Under the pieces are notes generated by a model that did not search any database, had not been told where the DNA came from, and saw only the letters and a program-made list of their open reading frames with translations. From Sphaerisporangium flaviroseum (GTDB lineage: Bacteria; Actinomycetota; Actinomycetes; Streptosporangiales; Streptosporangiaceae), in NCBI RefSeq assembly GCF_039537005.1, contig NZ_BAAAZR010000008.1, forward strand, positions 1 through 64,000: a DNA stretch of 64,000 nucleotides. Reading direction: 5' to 3'. Made by a program: the position numbers and the translations under genes. The stretch's first letter is position 1; every line of letters starts with the position of its first letter. Below, piece after piece: positions 8,904 through 19,316 of the stretch.

Positions 8904-8930
8904 ATGTCTAGACATCAGGTAGATATACCT
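8904..8930. promoter_or_regulatory. Two adjacent palindromes upstream of the aminotransferase
   Basis: ATGTCTAGACAT (8904-8915) is a perfect 12-bp palindrome of the form bound by many GntR-family dimers. Right after it AGGTA-GATA-TACCT (8917-8930) is a second inverted repeat. The stretch to about 8945 is AT-rich compared with its surroundings and probably contains the promoter of the aminotransferase/mmsA operon. No GntR gene is in the window. Confidence 0.5.
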
Positions 8931-9006
8931 TCAGGACATTAATAGCTTGGGATTTGCAGCATGTAACGTGAAGTGCTGGTGTGCCGACACCTTGGAGGTG
9001 GGAGCG

Positions 9007-10328
9007 GTGGCTATAAGTAGCCATAATCGGAGTATGTCGGACCTTCTGCCGCGCCATCGTGCGGTCATGCCCAACTGGTTGTCTCTCTACTACGACGAGC
9101 CCATCGAGATCGTACGAGGGAAGGGCAACCGCGTCGTCGACGCCGAGGGCCACACCTACCTCGACTTCTTCGCCGGCATCCTCACCAACATGATCGGGTA
9201 CGACGTCCCCGAGGTCCGTGAGGCGGTGGAGCGCCAGCTCGCCACCGGAGTCGTGCACACCAGCACCGTCTACCTGCTCCGCGCCCAGGTGGAGCTGGCC
9301 GAGAAGATCGCCAGGCTGTCGGGCATCGAGAACGCGAAGGTCTTCTTCACCAACTCCGGCACCGAGGCCAACGAGACGGCCCTGCTGCTGGCGACGTACG
9401 TGCGGAAGTCCGACCAGGTGCTCGCCATGCGGCAGAGCTACCACGGCCGCAGCTTCGGCGCGCTGTCGGTCACGAGCAACCGCGCCTGGAAGAACAACTC
9501 CCTCTCGCCGTTCAACGTGCACTTCCTGCACGGCGCCGACCGCCACCTGCCGCAGTTCGGTGGCATGTCGGACGCCGACTACATCAAGGCCTGCGTCGAG
9601 GACCTGCGCCACGTGCTCGCCACCGCCGTGTCCAACGACGTGGCCGCGCTCATCGCCGAGCCGATCCAGGGTGTCGGCGGATTCACCATGGCCCCCGACG
9701 GCCTGTTCAAGGCTTACAAGGAGGTCCTCGACGAGGAGGGCATCCTCTTCATCTCCGACGAGGTCCAGACCGGGTGGGGCCGTACGGGGTCGGCCTTCTT
9801 CGGCATCCAGAACCACGGGATGACGCCGGACATGATGACCTTCGCCAAGGGCCTCGGCAACGGGTTCGCGGTCGGAGGCGTGGTCGCCCGGGGCGACCTG
9901 ATGGACGCTCCGCACGCCATCGGCCTGGCCACCTTCGGCGGCAACCCGATCTCCATGGCGGCCGCCAACGCGACCCTCGACTACGTGCTGGACAACGACC
10001 TCCAGTCCCGCGCCGCCATCACCGGCGCGATCCTCATCGACGGGCTGCGCGAGGCCAGGGGCCGCCTGCCCATCGTGGGCGACGTCCGGGGCAAGGGGCT
10101 GATGTTCGCCCTGGAACTGGTCGACCCGGCCACCGGCGCCCCGGCGCCGGCGCTGGCCGCGCGGTTCATGGAGGAGACCAAGAAGCTCGGCCTGCTGGCC
10201 GGCAAGGGCGGCCTGTACGGCAACGTGCTGCGGATGGCACCGCCGCTGACGCTCACCGACGACGAGGCGCGCGAGGGACTGGGCATCATCCTCGCCGCAC
10301 TCGAGACGATCAACAAGGAGACGGGCAA

Positions 10329-10332
<4 letters not shown>
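9007..10332 (+). CDS. Class III omega-aminotransferase (PLP-dependent)
   Basis: 441 aa. The class III fold is clear: FTNSGTEANETALLLA (cofactor phosphate site), SDEVQTGWGRTG (Asp contacting the pyridine nitrogen) and MTFAKGLGNG (Schiff-base lysine). The start is GTG 9007, with GGAGG 8 bases upstream. ATG 9034 is an alternative but its GGAG is only one base away. The stop overlaps the start of mmsA (GTGA), so the pair is one operon. An omega-amine or beta-amino acid donor feeding a semialdehyde to MmsA (for example beta-alanine or beta-aminoisobutyrate) is the likely role. This is inferred from the partner. Confidence 0.9.
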
Positions 10333-11855
<1,523 letters not shown>

Positions 11856-12091
11856 GCGTGAACCTCGGGGTCCCGCGTGAACCTCGGGTCCCACGTCAAC
11901 CTCGGGGACCCGCGTGAACCTCGGGGTCCCACCCACAAGTGGGCGTGAACCTCGGGTTACCCACCGGCAAGTGGCCGCGGCACCGAGCCGGCCCGTCCTC
12001 CTGGCGGGCCGGCTCCCCGGCGTAGGCGCAGGCTCGGTGCCGGCGCGGGCCGATAGGCTGCCCGGGAAAGCGCGGAGACAAGGGGGCCGGC

Positions 12092-13426
12092 GTGACCAGG
12101 GTGAGGCGAGGCCGTTCCGGGCTCACGGCGTTGCTCGCTTCGGCCGCCGTCGCGCTCGCGGGGTGCGGCGGGCCTGATGGCGCCGCGCAGCGGTCCGGCC
12201 TCGCACCCGCGCGTGCCCTCCCCGGCGTCACCACGACCGCGACCCCCACCGCACCCACCCCGACGGCGACGGGTTCCGACAGCCCCTCGGCGGCTCCGCC
12301 GAGTGCTTCCGTCAGCCCCTCCCCGCTCGTCTCGCCCAAGGCACTGGGGCCGCTGGAGGGTTCGGTCACCGTGCTGACCTACCGGGGCTACGCCGAGTAC
12401 GGCGGGAGCGATCCGCAGTTCAACTGGGTGGGCCCGTTCGAGAGCAGCACGGGCTGCCGGGTGAACCTCCGCTTCCCCCAGGCGAGCGACCAGATGGACA
12501 AGTTTCTCGCGCAGACGGCGTACGACGTCGTGTCCGCGCCTCCCGACATCGCGGGGCGCCTGATCGCCGAGAAGAAGGTCGTGCCGCTCACCACCTCGCT
12601 CATCCCCGGCTACGACGACATTCCCCAGTGGCTGCGATCGCAGCGGTCGGCCACGGCCGGCGGCGATCAGGTGTACGGCCTGCCGTACCTCTGGGGGTCG
12701 TACATGACGCTCTACGACAGTGCCAGGACACATCCGGGGAAGGGGGCCACGATCTACTCCGATCGCGGGCCCGTCATGTTCCGGGACAGCCCGCTGTCGA
12801 TCGCGGACGCCGCTCTCGCGCTGAAGAAGCAGCGGCCGAAGCTGGGCGTCAAGGACCCGTTCGAGCTGACTCCGCGCCAGCTCGACGCGGCGATGGCGCT
12901 GATCACCGAGCGGCGCGGCGTCGAGCGGTCCTTCTGGAAGGACCCGATCGACGCGCTGCAGGGCTTCGCCGGCGAGTCCGTGCGCATGGGGCGCGCCCTG
13001 CCGTACCACCTCGACCTCCTGCGCGGCGCCGGCTGGCCGGTGAAGGTCCTCGACGATGGGCCGACGACCGGCTGGGTGGACTCCTGGATGGTCTCGGCGC
13101 AGGCGCCCTCGCCGAACTGCGCGTACAAATGGCTCGACTGGATCGGCTCCGCGAAGGTGCAGCAGCAGGCGGCCGTGTGGAACGGGCTGGCACCCGCCAA
13201 TCCCGATGCGTGCACCTGGGCTCCCAAGAAGTCCTACGAGACCGAGAAGTCCAGGCGGCAGACCGAGCGCGCCTCGCGCATCTGCGCCGGCTACCGGGTG
13301 GGCGACACCGCGTGGCTGAAGAAGATCCATTTTGCCGTCCGCCCGGTGAGCGATTGCGAAGGCCGCGACGGGGAATGCACCGACTATGCCGAGTGGGCCG
13401 CCAGATGGCAGCAGCTCGTGAAGTAG
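12092..13426 (+). CDS. Orphan PotD-like solute-binding lipoprotein
   Basis: 444 aa from a GTG with AGGGGG upstream. Residues 1-25 are a lipoprotein signal with lipobox LAGC. A Pro/Ser/Thr-rich linker (about 35-90) leads to a periplasmic-binding fold like spermidine/putrescine PotD, with an early MDKFLAQTAYDVVSAPPDIAG segment and GLPYLWGSYMTLYD. It would be held on the outer face of the membrane and bind a polyamine-like or other small solute. No permease or ATPase gene for it lies nearby, so it must share a transporter or act as a sensor. Followed by a strong hairpin. Confidence 0.8.
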   Translation: MTRVRRGRSGLTALLASAAVALAGCGGPDGAAQRSGLAPARALPGVTTTATPTAPTPTATGSDSPSAAPPSASVSPSPLVSPKALGPLEGSVTVLTYRGYAEYGGSDPQFNWVGPFESSTGCRVNLRFPQASDQMDKFLAQTAYDVVSAPPDIAGRLIAEKKVVPLTTSLIPGYDDIPQWLRSQRSATAGGDQVYGLPYLWGSYMTLYDSARTHPGKGATIYSDRGPVMFRDSPLSIADAALALKKQRPKLGVKDPFELTPRQLDAAMALITERRGVERSFWKDPIDALQGFAGESVRMGRALPYHLDLLRGAGWPVKVLDDGPTTGWVDSWMVSAQAPSPNCAYKWLDWIGSAKVQQQAAVWNGLAPANPDACTWAPKKSYETEKSRRQTERASRICAGYRVGDTAWLKKIHFAVRPVSDCEGRDGECTDYAEWAARWQQLVK

Positions 13427-13499
13427 ACGGGGCGGGCTTTACCAATGGGCGCCAGAAGGCCGCGGGCGCGCCCGTTCCCCCGCTGGGCGCCGCCCGCCA

Positions 13500-13536
13500 A
13501 GGCGCTCCGGATGCTCCCCCCGACTCCGGAGCGCCT
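13500..13536 (+). terminator. Terminator hairpin after the PotD-like gene
   Basis: AGGCGCTCCGG (13500-13510) and CCGGAGCGCCT (13526-13536) are perfect 11-bp arms around a 15-base loop, followed by CCTCATTTCAT. Well placed 73 bp after the stop. Confidence 0.7.
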
Positions 13537-13685
13537 CCTCATTTCATCCGACGCCTGATCTGACCACCTCTAGCCGGCTCTGGCGATCCGTGGCGGTGAG
13601 GGCCGTGGAACTCGGTTTCCGGCAGGTCGGCGGGAGATTCGCAACGGATTCCGTCGCTGTTCCGGTATTTGGCACCGCCTACAGG

Positions 13686-13715
13686 TTGAATGGCCAACCA
13701 GTCAGTTGATACGGT
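13686..13715 (+). promoter_or_regulatory. Promoter of the saccharopine-dehydrogenase-like gene
   Basis: TTGAAT (13686-13691), an 18-base spacer and TACGGT (13710-13715) form a reasonable sigma-70-type promoter. The ATG at 13723 follows after 7 bases, implying a leaderless message. The earlier ATG at 13690 falls inside the -35 and is unlikely to be used. Confidence 0.55.
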
Positions 13716-13722
13716 CGCTGGC

Positions 13723-14976
13723 ATGCGCATCCTGCTCGTAGGCGCTGGTGGCGTGGGTTCCGCAGTGGTCCCCATCGCCGCCCGCCGAGACTTCTTCGAC
13801 CACATCGTCGTCGCCGACTATGACCGTTCACGAGCCCAGGCCGTGGTCTCCAAACAGGTGAAGCCGGGACAGGGGGCCGCCGAAGCGACCTCGCCGGCGG
13901 ACGCGAGGTTCAGCGCCATCGGGCTGGACGCCTCGGACCAGGACGCGGTGGAGGCGGCGCTCCGCGAGCACGACTGCGATGTCCTGTTCAACGCCGTGGA
14001 CCCGCGGTTCGACATGCCGCTGTTCCGCGCGGCGTTGAACGCCGGGGCGCACTACCTCGACATGGCGATGTCCCTCTCCCGGCCGCACCCCTCGCGGCCG
14101 TACGAGCTGACGGGCGTCAAGCTCGGCGACGAGCAGTTCGCGCTCTCGCCCGAGTGGGAGGCCAAGGACCGGATCGCCCTGGTCGGCATGGGGGTCGAAC
14201 CGGGCCTGGCCGACGTGTTCGCCAGGTACGCGGCCGACCACCTCTTCGAGAGCATCGACGAGATCGGCATCCGGGACGGAGCCGACCTGGTCGTCGAGGG
14301 CCCCGACGGGGAGGAGACCTTCGCCCCCACCTTCTCGATCTGGACGACGATCGAAGAGTGCCTCAACCCGCCAGTCATCTGGGAGAACGGCGACTGGCAC
14401 ACCACCGAGCCGTTCAGCGAGCCGGAGGTCTTCGACTTCCCCGAGGGCATCGGCCCGGTGGAGTGCGTGAACGTGGAACACGAAGAGGTGCTCCTGGTGC
14501 CGCGCTGGGTGAACGCCCGCCGGGTGACGTTCAAGTACGGCCTCGGCGACGAGTTCATCGGTGTCCTGCGCACGCTCCACAAGCTCGGCCTCGACTCCAC
14601 CGAGCCGGTGAGGGTCAAGGGCGTCGAGGTGTCGCCGCGTGACGTCGTGGCGGCCTCCCTGCCCGACCCTGCGACCCTCGGCGAGCGCATGCGCGGCAAG
14701 ACCTGCGCGGGCACGTGGGTCAAGGGCGTCGGCAAGGACGGCCGGCCCCGTGAGGTCTACCTGTACCACGTCGTGGACAACGAGTGGTCGATGCGGGAGT
14801 ACGGCGCCCAGGCCGTGGTCTGGCAGACGGCCGTCCACCCCGTCGTCGCGCTGGAGTTGCTCGCCCGGGGAACCTGGAAGGGCCGGGGCGTGCTGGGTCC
14901 CGAGGCTTTCGACCCGGTCCCGTTCCTCGACCTGCTGAACGAGTACGGCTCCCCCTGGCACCTGCGGGAGCAGTGA
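13723..14976 (+). CDS. Saccharopine dehydrogenase-family oxidoreductase
   Basis: 417 aa. The Rossmann dinucleotide motif is at the very start (RILLVGAGGVGSAVV), followed by ARR and VADYDRSRAQ. Later come the family segments NAVDPRFDMPLFRAALNAGAHYLDMA (19-26 region) and the saccharopine-dehydrogenase C-terminal domain. Enzymes of this family act on lysine, saccharopine or carboxynorspermidine; the specific substrate cannot be read from sequence. The leaderless start at 13723 fits the promoter spacing and puts the glycine motif at the usual place. It is a single gene. Confidence 0.82.
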   Translation: MRILLVGAGGVGSAVVPIAARRDFFDHIVVADYDRSRAQAVVSKQVKPGQGAAEATSPADARFSAIGLDASDQDAVEAALREHDCDVLFNAVDPRFDMPLFRAALNAGAHYLDMAMSLSRPHPSRPYELTGVKLGDEQFALSPEWEAKDRIALVGMGVEPGLADVFARYAADHLFESIDEIGIRDGADLVVEGPDGEETFAPTFSIWTTIEECLNPPVIWENGDWHTTEPFSEPEVFDFPEGIGPVECVNVEHEEVLLVPRWVNARRVTFKYGLGDEFIGVLRTLHKLGLDSTEPVRVKGVEVSPRDVVAASLPDPATLGERMRGKTCAGTWVKGVGKDGRPREVYLYHVVDNEWSMREYGAQAVVWQTAVHPVVALELLARGTWKGRGVLGPEAFDPVPFLDLLNEYGSPWHLREQ

Positions 14977-15049
14977 CCTCAGCGAGCGCTCAGGTGAGTG
15001 ATGATGCGGGCGGGCGGCGTCCTGGTGGAGGGCGGTGAGCGCGGTCAGC

Positions 15050-15298
15050 TCAGGGGAACACGGCTCTTCTCCTGGAGGGCTTGCGCCGTGGCGCCGGGGT
15101 TCCGGGGAGCAGGGCCTCGGCACAGTCTTCGCAGGCCACAACGGGTGCGTCGTCGGGTAGCCTGCCGACTCGCACCCGAGGTCGCGGCCACTTCTTGTGG
15201 CAGACCACGCAGGCGTCCCCGTCGCGCTGCGGCCCGGTGAGATCTTCTGGGTCGAACGTCAGATTGAGCCGTGCCGCTCCGGTCGGTTCCCAGCTCAT
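15050..15298 (-). CDS. Small protein with two CxxC pairs (zinc-ribbon-like, 82 aa)
   Basis: The product contains CVVCHKKW and, 23 residues later, CEDCAEA, a likely structural zinc knuckle, with a basic tail PRRKPSRRRAVFP that could bind nucleic acid. Start ATG 15298 is preceded by GGGAG at 4 bases; a GTG at 15301 is an alternative. TATAAC at 15335-15340 on the minus strand is a convincing -10. No function is known to me. Its neighbours give no strong clue. Confidence 0.6.
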   Translation of the reverse strand: MSWEPTGAARLNLTFDPEDLTGPQRDGDACVVCHKKWPRPRVRVGRLPDDAPVVACEDCAEALLPGTPAPRRKPSRRRAVFP

Positions 15299-15334
15299 CA
15301 CGCTCCCGCTGATCGAGTGTCTCGTACCCGAACC

Positions 15335-15373
15335 GTTATAGCCCCATTACGCGCTGTGATCGACTAGGTCGAT
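15335..15373 (-). promoter_or_regulatory. Promoter and inverted repeat upstream of the CxxC protein
   Basis: TATAAC (15335-15340, minus strand) is a good -10 for the 82-aa gene. About 20 bp upstream, ATCGAC-TAG-GTCGAT (15359-15373) is a perfect inverted repeat at the place where a regulator could act on the -35. Confidence 0.4.
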
Positions 15374-15419
15374 GTCAAGGACGGGTTAAATCGCGAGCAT
15401 CACGCCCGCCGTGTATGAC

Positions 15420-15456
15420 AAAAGGGGCACCCGACAGCAAGCCGGGTGCCCCTTTT
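15420..15456 (-). terminator. Strong intrinsic terminator of gabT
   Basis: AAAAGGGGCACCCG (15420-15433) pairs perfectly with CGGGTGCCCCTTTT (15443-15456). Read on the minus strand the stem ends in a T-run, 10 bp beyond the gabT stop. It is the clearest Rho-independent terminator in the window. Confidence 0.85.
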
Positions 15457-15465
15457 GGTGCGTTC

Positions 15466-16860
15466 CTAAACGGCCGAGATGGCCTTCTCCAGGATGCCCA
15501 GCCCCTCTTCGAGGAGGTTGTCGGAGATGGAGAGCGGCGGCAGGAAGCGCAGGACGTTCCCGTAGGTGCCCGCCGTGAGCACGACCAGGCCCTCCGCGTG
15601 GCAGCGCCTGACGATCTCTCCTGTGACGGCCGCGTCGGGCTCCTTCGACCCGGGCACGACGAGCTCGATCGCGATCATGGCGCCCCGCCCGCGTACGTCG
15701 CCGATGATGTCGAAGCGCTCGGCCAGGGCCCTCAGCCTCGGCAGCATGAGGTCGCCGATCCGCCGCGCCCGCTCGACGAGGTTCTCGGCCTCGATGGTCT
15801 CCAGAACGCCCAGCGCGGCCTCGCAGGCGAGCGGGTTGCCGCCGTAGGTGCCGCCGAGGCCGCCGACATGCACGGCGTCGAGAAGCTCGGCCCTGCCGGT
15901 CACGGCGGCGAGGGGCAGGCCTCCTGCGATGCCCTTGGCCGTGCAGATGATGTCGGGCACGATGCCCTCGTCCTCGCAGGCGAACAGGTGACCGGTACGG
16001 GCGAAACCGGTCTGCACCTCATCGGCGATGAAGACGATGCCGTTGGCCCTGGCGTACTCCACCAGCGCGGGCAGAAAGCCCCGGGCCGGCTCGATGAAGC
16101 CGCCCTCGCCCTGGATCGGCTCGATCACGATGGCGGCGACGTTCTCGGCCCCGATCTGCTTGTTGATCGCGTCGATGGCCTGCGCCGCCGCCTCCTCGGC
16201 GCAGTTCTCCGGGCCCGTCGGCCACCGGAAGGGGTAGGCCATGGGCATGCGGTACACCTCGGGGGCGTACGGGCCGAACCGGTGCTTGTACGGCATGTTC
16301 TTCGCTGTCAGGGTCATGGTGAGCAGCGTCCGGCCGTGGTAACCGTGGTCGAACGCCACGACGGCCTGGCGGCCGGTCGCGTGCCGGGCGATCTTGACGG
16401 CGTTCTCCACGGCCTCCGCGCCGGAGTTGAGCAGGAACGAGCGCTTCTCGTGGTCGCCAGGGGTGATCGCGTTGAGCTTCTCGCAGACCTCGACGTACGA
16501 CTCGTACGGCGTGACCATGAAGCAGGTGTGCGTGAAGGCGGCGACCTGCTTTCGCACCCGCTCGACCACCCGCGGCGCGGCGTTGCCCACGGTGGTGACC
16601 GCGATGCCCGAGCCGAAGTCGATCAGCGAGTTGCCGTCGGCGTCCACCACCACGCCGCCACCGGCGTGCGTCACGAAGACCGGCAGCGTGGTGCCGATGC
16701 CCGGCGGCACGGCGGACCGCTTGCGAGCGAACATCTCCCGCGACTTCGGGCCAGGGACCTCGGTGACCAGGCGTCGCTCCTGGGGAAGTGAGGGGCCGCC
16801 TTGCGTTATGGGCTGCGAAGGCACGCCCGGCTGCTGGTGTACGTCGCGCTCGATGCTCAT
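15466..16860 (-). CDS. gabT: 4-aminobutyrate aminotransferase
   Basis: 464 aa, class III aminotransferase. FLLNSGAEAVENAVKIAR, FIADEVQTGFARTGH and CTAKGIAGGLPLAAV (lysine that binds PLP) are intact and match GabT closely. It moves the amino group of GABA, or delta-aminovalerate, to 2-oxoglutarate, giving succinate semialdehyde. The ATG at 16860 has no ribosome site but lies 7 bases from a TACCGT -10, so it is probably leaderless. It is divergent from a PucR regulator, and a semialdehyde dehydrogenase gene lies 2.5 kb away. These suggest a GABA or polyamine catabolic unit. Confidence 0.92.
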   Translation of the reverse strand: MSIERDVHQQPGVPSQPITQGGPSLPQERRLVTEVPGPKSREMFARKRSAVPPGIGTTLPVFVTHAGGGVVVDADGNSLIDFGSGIAVTTVGNAAPRVVERVRKQVAAFTHTCFMVTPYESYVEVCEKLNAITPGDHEKRSFLLNSGAEAVENAVKIARHATGRQAVVAFDHGYHGRTLLTMTLTAKNMPYKHRFGPYAPEVYRMPMAYPFRWPTGPENCAEEAAAQAIDAINKQIGAENVAAIVIEPIQGEGGFIEPARGFLPALVEYARANGIVFIADEVQTGFARTGHLFACEDEGIVPDIICTAKGIAGGLPLAAVTGRAELLDAVHVGGLGGTYGGNPLACEAALGVLETIEAENLVERARRIGDLMLPRLRALAERFDIIGDVRGRGAMIAIELVVPGSKEPDAAVTGEIVRRCHAEGLVVLTAGTYGNVLRFLPPLSISDNLLEEGLGILEKAISAV

Positions 16861-16867
16861 GCTTGCG

Positions 16868-16945
16868 ACGGTACGGCCACCACCCCCGCCTGCCGACCTG
16901 GCGACATGTCACAATATTGCCGTTCTCCTTGTCCAGGTTGTACAA
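16868..16945. promoter_or_regulatory. gabT/pucR divergent control region
   Basis: On the minus strand TACCGT (16868-16873) lies 7 bases before the gabT ATG. Towards pucR there are two perfect 8-bp palindromes, CAATATTG (16912-16919) and TTGTACAA (16938-16945). The second sits in a larger CTTGT...ACAAG inverted repeat from 16928. They are candidate PucR sites; which is bound cannot be told from sequence. Confidence 0.5.
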
Positions 16946-16969
16946 GTACCGACCGTCCCTGGGGGCTGG

Positions 16970-18445
16970 ATGGCTCCGACCTTGCGACGCCTGGTGGCGA
17001 TGGCGCCGCTGCGCCTGCGGGTGCTCGCGGCGGAGTGCGCGTTGGACCGGCCCGTGCGCTGGGTGGCGGTCAGCGAGCTGGAGGATCCCACGCCCTTCCT
17101 CGAGGGCGACGAGCTGGTGCTCACCATCGGGATGCGGCTGGGTGCGCAAGACGCTCAGCCGTACATCTCCCGGCTCGTCGCCCGGGGGGTGGCCGGGCTC
17201 GGGTTCGGCGTCGGGCTCGGCCATGACCGTGTCCCCCCTGAGTTCACCGAGGTCGCCGCCCGGGCGGGGCTCCCGCTGGTCGAGGTACCGAGGGAGACGC
17301 CGTTCATCGCGGTCGGCAAGGCCGTCAGCGAGCTGCTGGCGGCCGAGCGCTACGACGAGCTGAGCAACGCCCTCGCCGCCCAGGGGCGGCTGACCCGCGC
17401 CGCGCTCCAGACCGGCGGCAGGAAGGCGGTCGTCGAGCGGCTGGCCAAGGAGATCCACGGCTGGGCCGTGCTGCTGGACGAGTCGGGAGCGGTGCTCCAC
17501 ACGGCCGGCGAGGGGGCCGTCGAGGGCGCCGGGCTGGTCCAGGAGGACCTGGAGCGGCTACGCGCCCCCGGCTCGCCCGCGAGCCTGGCGCTTTCCGGGC
17601 CGTACGAACACGTCATCGTGCAGCCGCTCGGTGACCAGCGGCGCGTCAGGGGGTTCTTCGCCGTCGGCTCGGGACGGTCGTTCTCGCCTGTCGGGCACAC
17701 CGTCGTCAACACCGCCAACTCGCTGCTCACCCTCTCCCTCGAACAGGGCAGGGACCAGCTCGCCGCCGTGCGGCGGGTGCGGTCCGCCGTGCTGAGCCTG
17801 CTGCTGGCGGGCGATCGGCGGGCCGCCGAGGAGACCGCGGAGATGGTCGGCGGCGGGCTGCCCACGGGCCCGCTCGTGGTACTTGCCTGCGAGCCGCGCG
17901 ACGCGGACGAACTGCTGGACACGCTGCCGGGCTTCGCCGCGCCGTGGGGCACGCTGGTGGTCGTCCTGGCCGAGGCGGAGCGGGCCGACCACCTCGCCGG
18001 GATGGCGGCCACGGCCGGCCGGGTCGGGATCAGCGGGCCGGCCGAGCTCGCCGGGCTGCCCACCGCTCTCGACCAGGCGAACAGGGCCCTCGCCTCCGCC
18101 GCCCCCGTCATGCGCTTCTCCGACCTCGCCGGTCAGGGACTGCTCTCGCTGGTCGATCCGGGCCTGCTTTCCGGCTTCGCCACCTCGCTCCTGGCCCCGC
18201 TCCGGGAGTACGGCTCGCGCGCCGACCTGGTGGAGTCCCTGCGTGCCTACCTCGCCTGCAACGGCCACTGGGACGCCGCCGCCCAGCGGCTCGGCGTCCA
18301 CCGGCACACCCTGCGCTATCGCATGCGGCGGGTGGGCGAGCTGCTCGGGCGCGACCTGGACGATCCCGCGGCCCGTGCCGAGCTGTGGATCGCGCTGTCG
18401 GCGGGCGGGCCCCCCGGACCCGCGCCGGGGGACCGGGACCGCTAG
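16970..18445 (+). CDS. PucR-family regulator divergent from gabT
   Basis: 491 aa. The N-terminal PucR domain (residues 1-120) contains GDELVLTIGMRLG. A GGDEF-like middle follows, and the C-terminal HTH_30 domain (about 425-480) reads AAQRLGVHRHTLRYRMRRV. The ATG at 16970 has GGGGG upstream; the frame is open further back only because it runs antisense to gabT. Divergence from gabT suggests it activates that gene in response to GABA or a related amine. Its TAG stop shares the tetramer CTAG with the convergent TetR gene. Confidence 0.9.
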   Translation: MAPTLRRLVAMAPLRLRVLAAECALDRPVRWVAVSELEDPTPFLEGDELVLTIGMRLGAQDAQPYISRLVARGVAGLGFGVGLGHDRVPPEFTEVAARAGLPLVEVPRETPFIAVGKAVSELLAAERYDELSNALAAQGRLTRAALQTGGRKAVVERLAKEIHGWAVLLDESGAVLHTAGEGAVEGAGLVQEDLERLRAPGSPASLALSGPYEHVIVQPLGDQRRVRGFFAVGSGRSFSPVGHTVVNTANSLLTLSLEQGRDQLAAVRRVRSAVLSLLLAGDRRAAEETAEMVGGGLPTGPLVVLACEPRDADELLDTLPGFAAPWGTLVVVLAEAERADHLAGMAATAGRVGISGPAELAGLPTALDQANRALASAAPVMRFSDLAGQGLLSLVDPGLLSGFATSLLAPLREYGSRADLVESLRAYLACNGHWDAAAQRLGVHRHTLRYRMRRVGELLGRDLDDPAARAELWIALSAGGPPGPAPGDRDR

Positions 18446-19086
18446 AAGGCCATCGGGATGGTGTCTTTATGAACCAGGTAGCGGCTGATGGCCGCCATGG
18501 TGACCGACGCGTAGACGCGGTCGTCCCTGAGGTGCCCGGCGCGTTCGAGGCTGACGGCCCCCTGGGCCGCCGCCCACAGGCAGTCGGCGATCTTGCGGGG
18601 CTGGGTGGGGACGAGATAGCCGGCGGAGATGCAGTCGGCGATGGCGCGATCGAGGATGTTGACCGCCGCCCTGGCCAGGGTGCGCGCCCGCTCGCTCGGC
18701 TCGAAGCTCGGGATCGCCTTCTCGAACATCACGCTGTAGTAACCCGGTTCGGCCAGGCAGGCCTCGCGGTACGCGGGTCCGAGAGAGGTGAGGTACTCCA
18801 GCGGGTCGGGGTGGCGCGGAACCGCCGCGAGCCGGCGCCGGAATCGCTCGAAGCCTTCCAGATAGAGCGCCTCGGCGAGGCCCTCCTTGTTGCCGAACAT
18901 CGTGTACACGACCGTGGTGGAACATCCGGCCTCGGTGGCGATACGCCGCATCGTGAGGCTGTCGGCCCCTTGGGTGAGCAGAAGCTCTCCTGCGACGGCG
19001 ATGAGACGCGCGCGTAGTTCGTCCTGAGAAGTCTGATTGCCAAGCGCGTACGCCCCTTGGAGACCGAGCGGCGCCGGCGAACCCAT
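18442..19086 (-). CDS. TetR-family transcriptional regulator
   Basis: 214 aa. The HTH lies at about residues 20-70 (MRRIATEAGCSTTVVYTMFGNKEGL), and the C-terminal part resembles the WHG-type TetR ligand domain. ATG 19086 is chosen over a TTG 16 codons upstream; AAGGGG lies about 12 bases before it. It is divergent from the aldehyde dehydrogenase at 19317, which it may regulate. The 230 bp between them show no strong palindrome. The gene ends inside the pucR stop codon. Confidence 0.85.
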   Translation of the reverse strand: MGSPAPLGLQGAYALGNQTSQDELRARLIAVAGELLLTQGADSLTMRRIATEAGCSTTVVYTMFGNKEGLAEALYLEGFERFRRRLAAVPRHPDPLEYLTSLGPAYREACLAEPGYYSVMFEKAIPSFEPSERARTLARAAVNILDRAIADCISAGYLVPTQPRKIADCLWAAAQGAVSLERAGHLRDDRVYASVTMAAISRYLVHKDTIPMAF

Positions 19087-19303
19087 GAGTGACCCAGCCC
19101 CTTCTCCCCTAAGGATCCCCGCGCGGACCCGCAAGGTGACTTAACCACGTGTCGAGACCTTCAAACCGTCACGCAACAGAAAACATCCTGAAATCGCGGC
19201 ATGTCTGTTATAGAAAGGGGAAAGTACGTGCCTTATGCGGAATGTAGTGGTGAGTGGGGCCGCTTGTCCGTACTGGAGTAACGCCATCGGTGATCTGGTG
19301 GCA

Positions 19304-19309
19304 TACCGT
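19304..19309 (+). promoter_or_regulatory. -10 (TACCGT) for the leaderless aldehyde dehydrogenase gene
   Basis: TACCGT followed by 7 bases and ATG 19317. It is the same hexamer at the same spacing as on gabT. No ribosome site of normal spacing is present. Confidence 0.5.
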
Positions 19310-19316
19310 CGGGGAC

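Noticed and set aside
13690..13722. ATG at 13690 as start of the saccharopine-dehydrogenase-like gene
   Set aside because: It lies within the probable -35 of a promoter whose -10 is 7 bases before ATG 13723, and it has no ribosome site.
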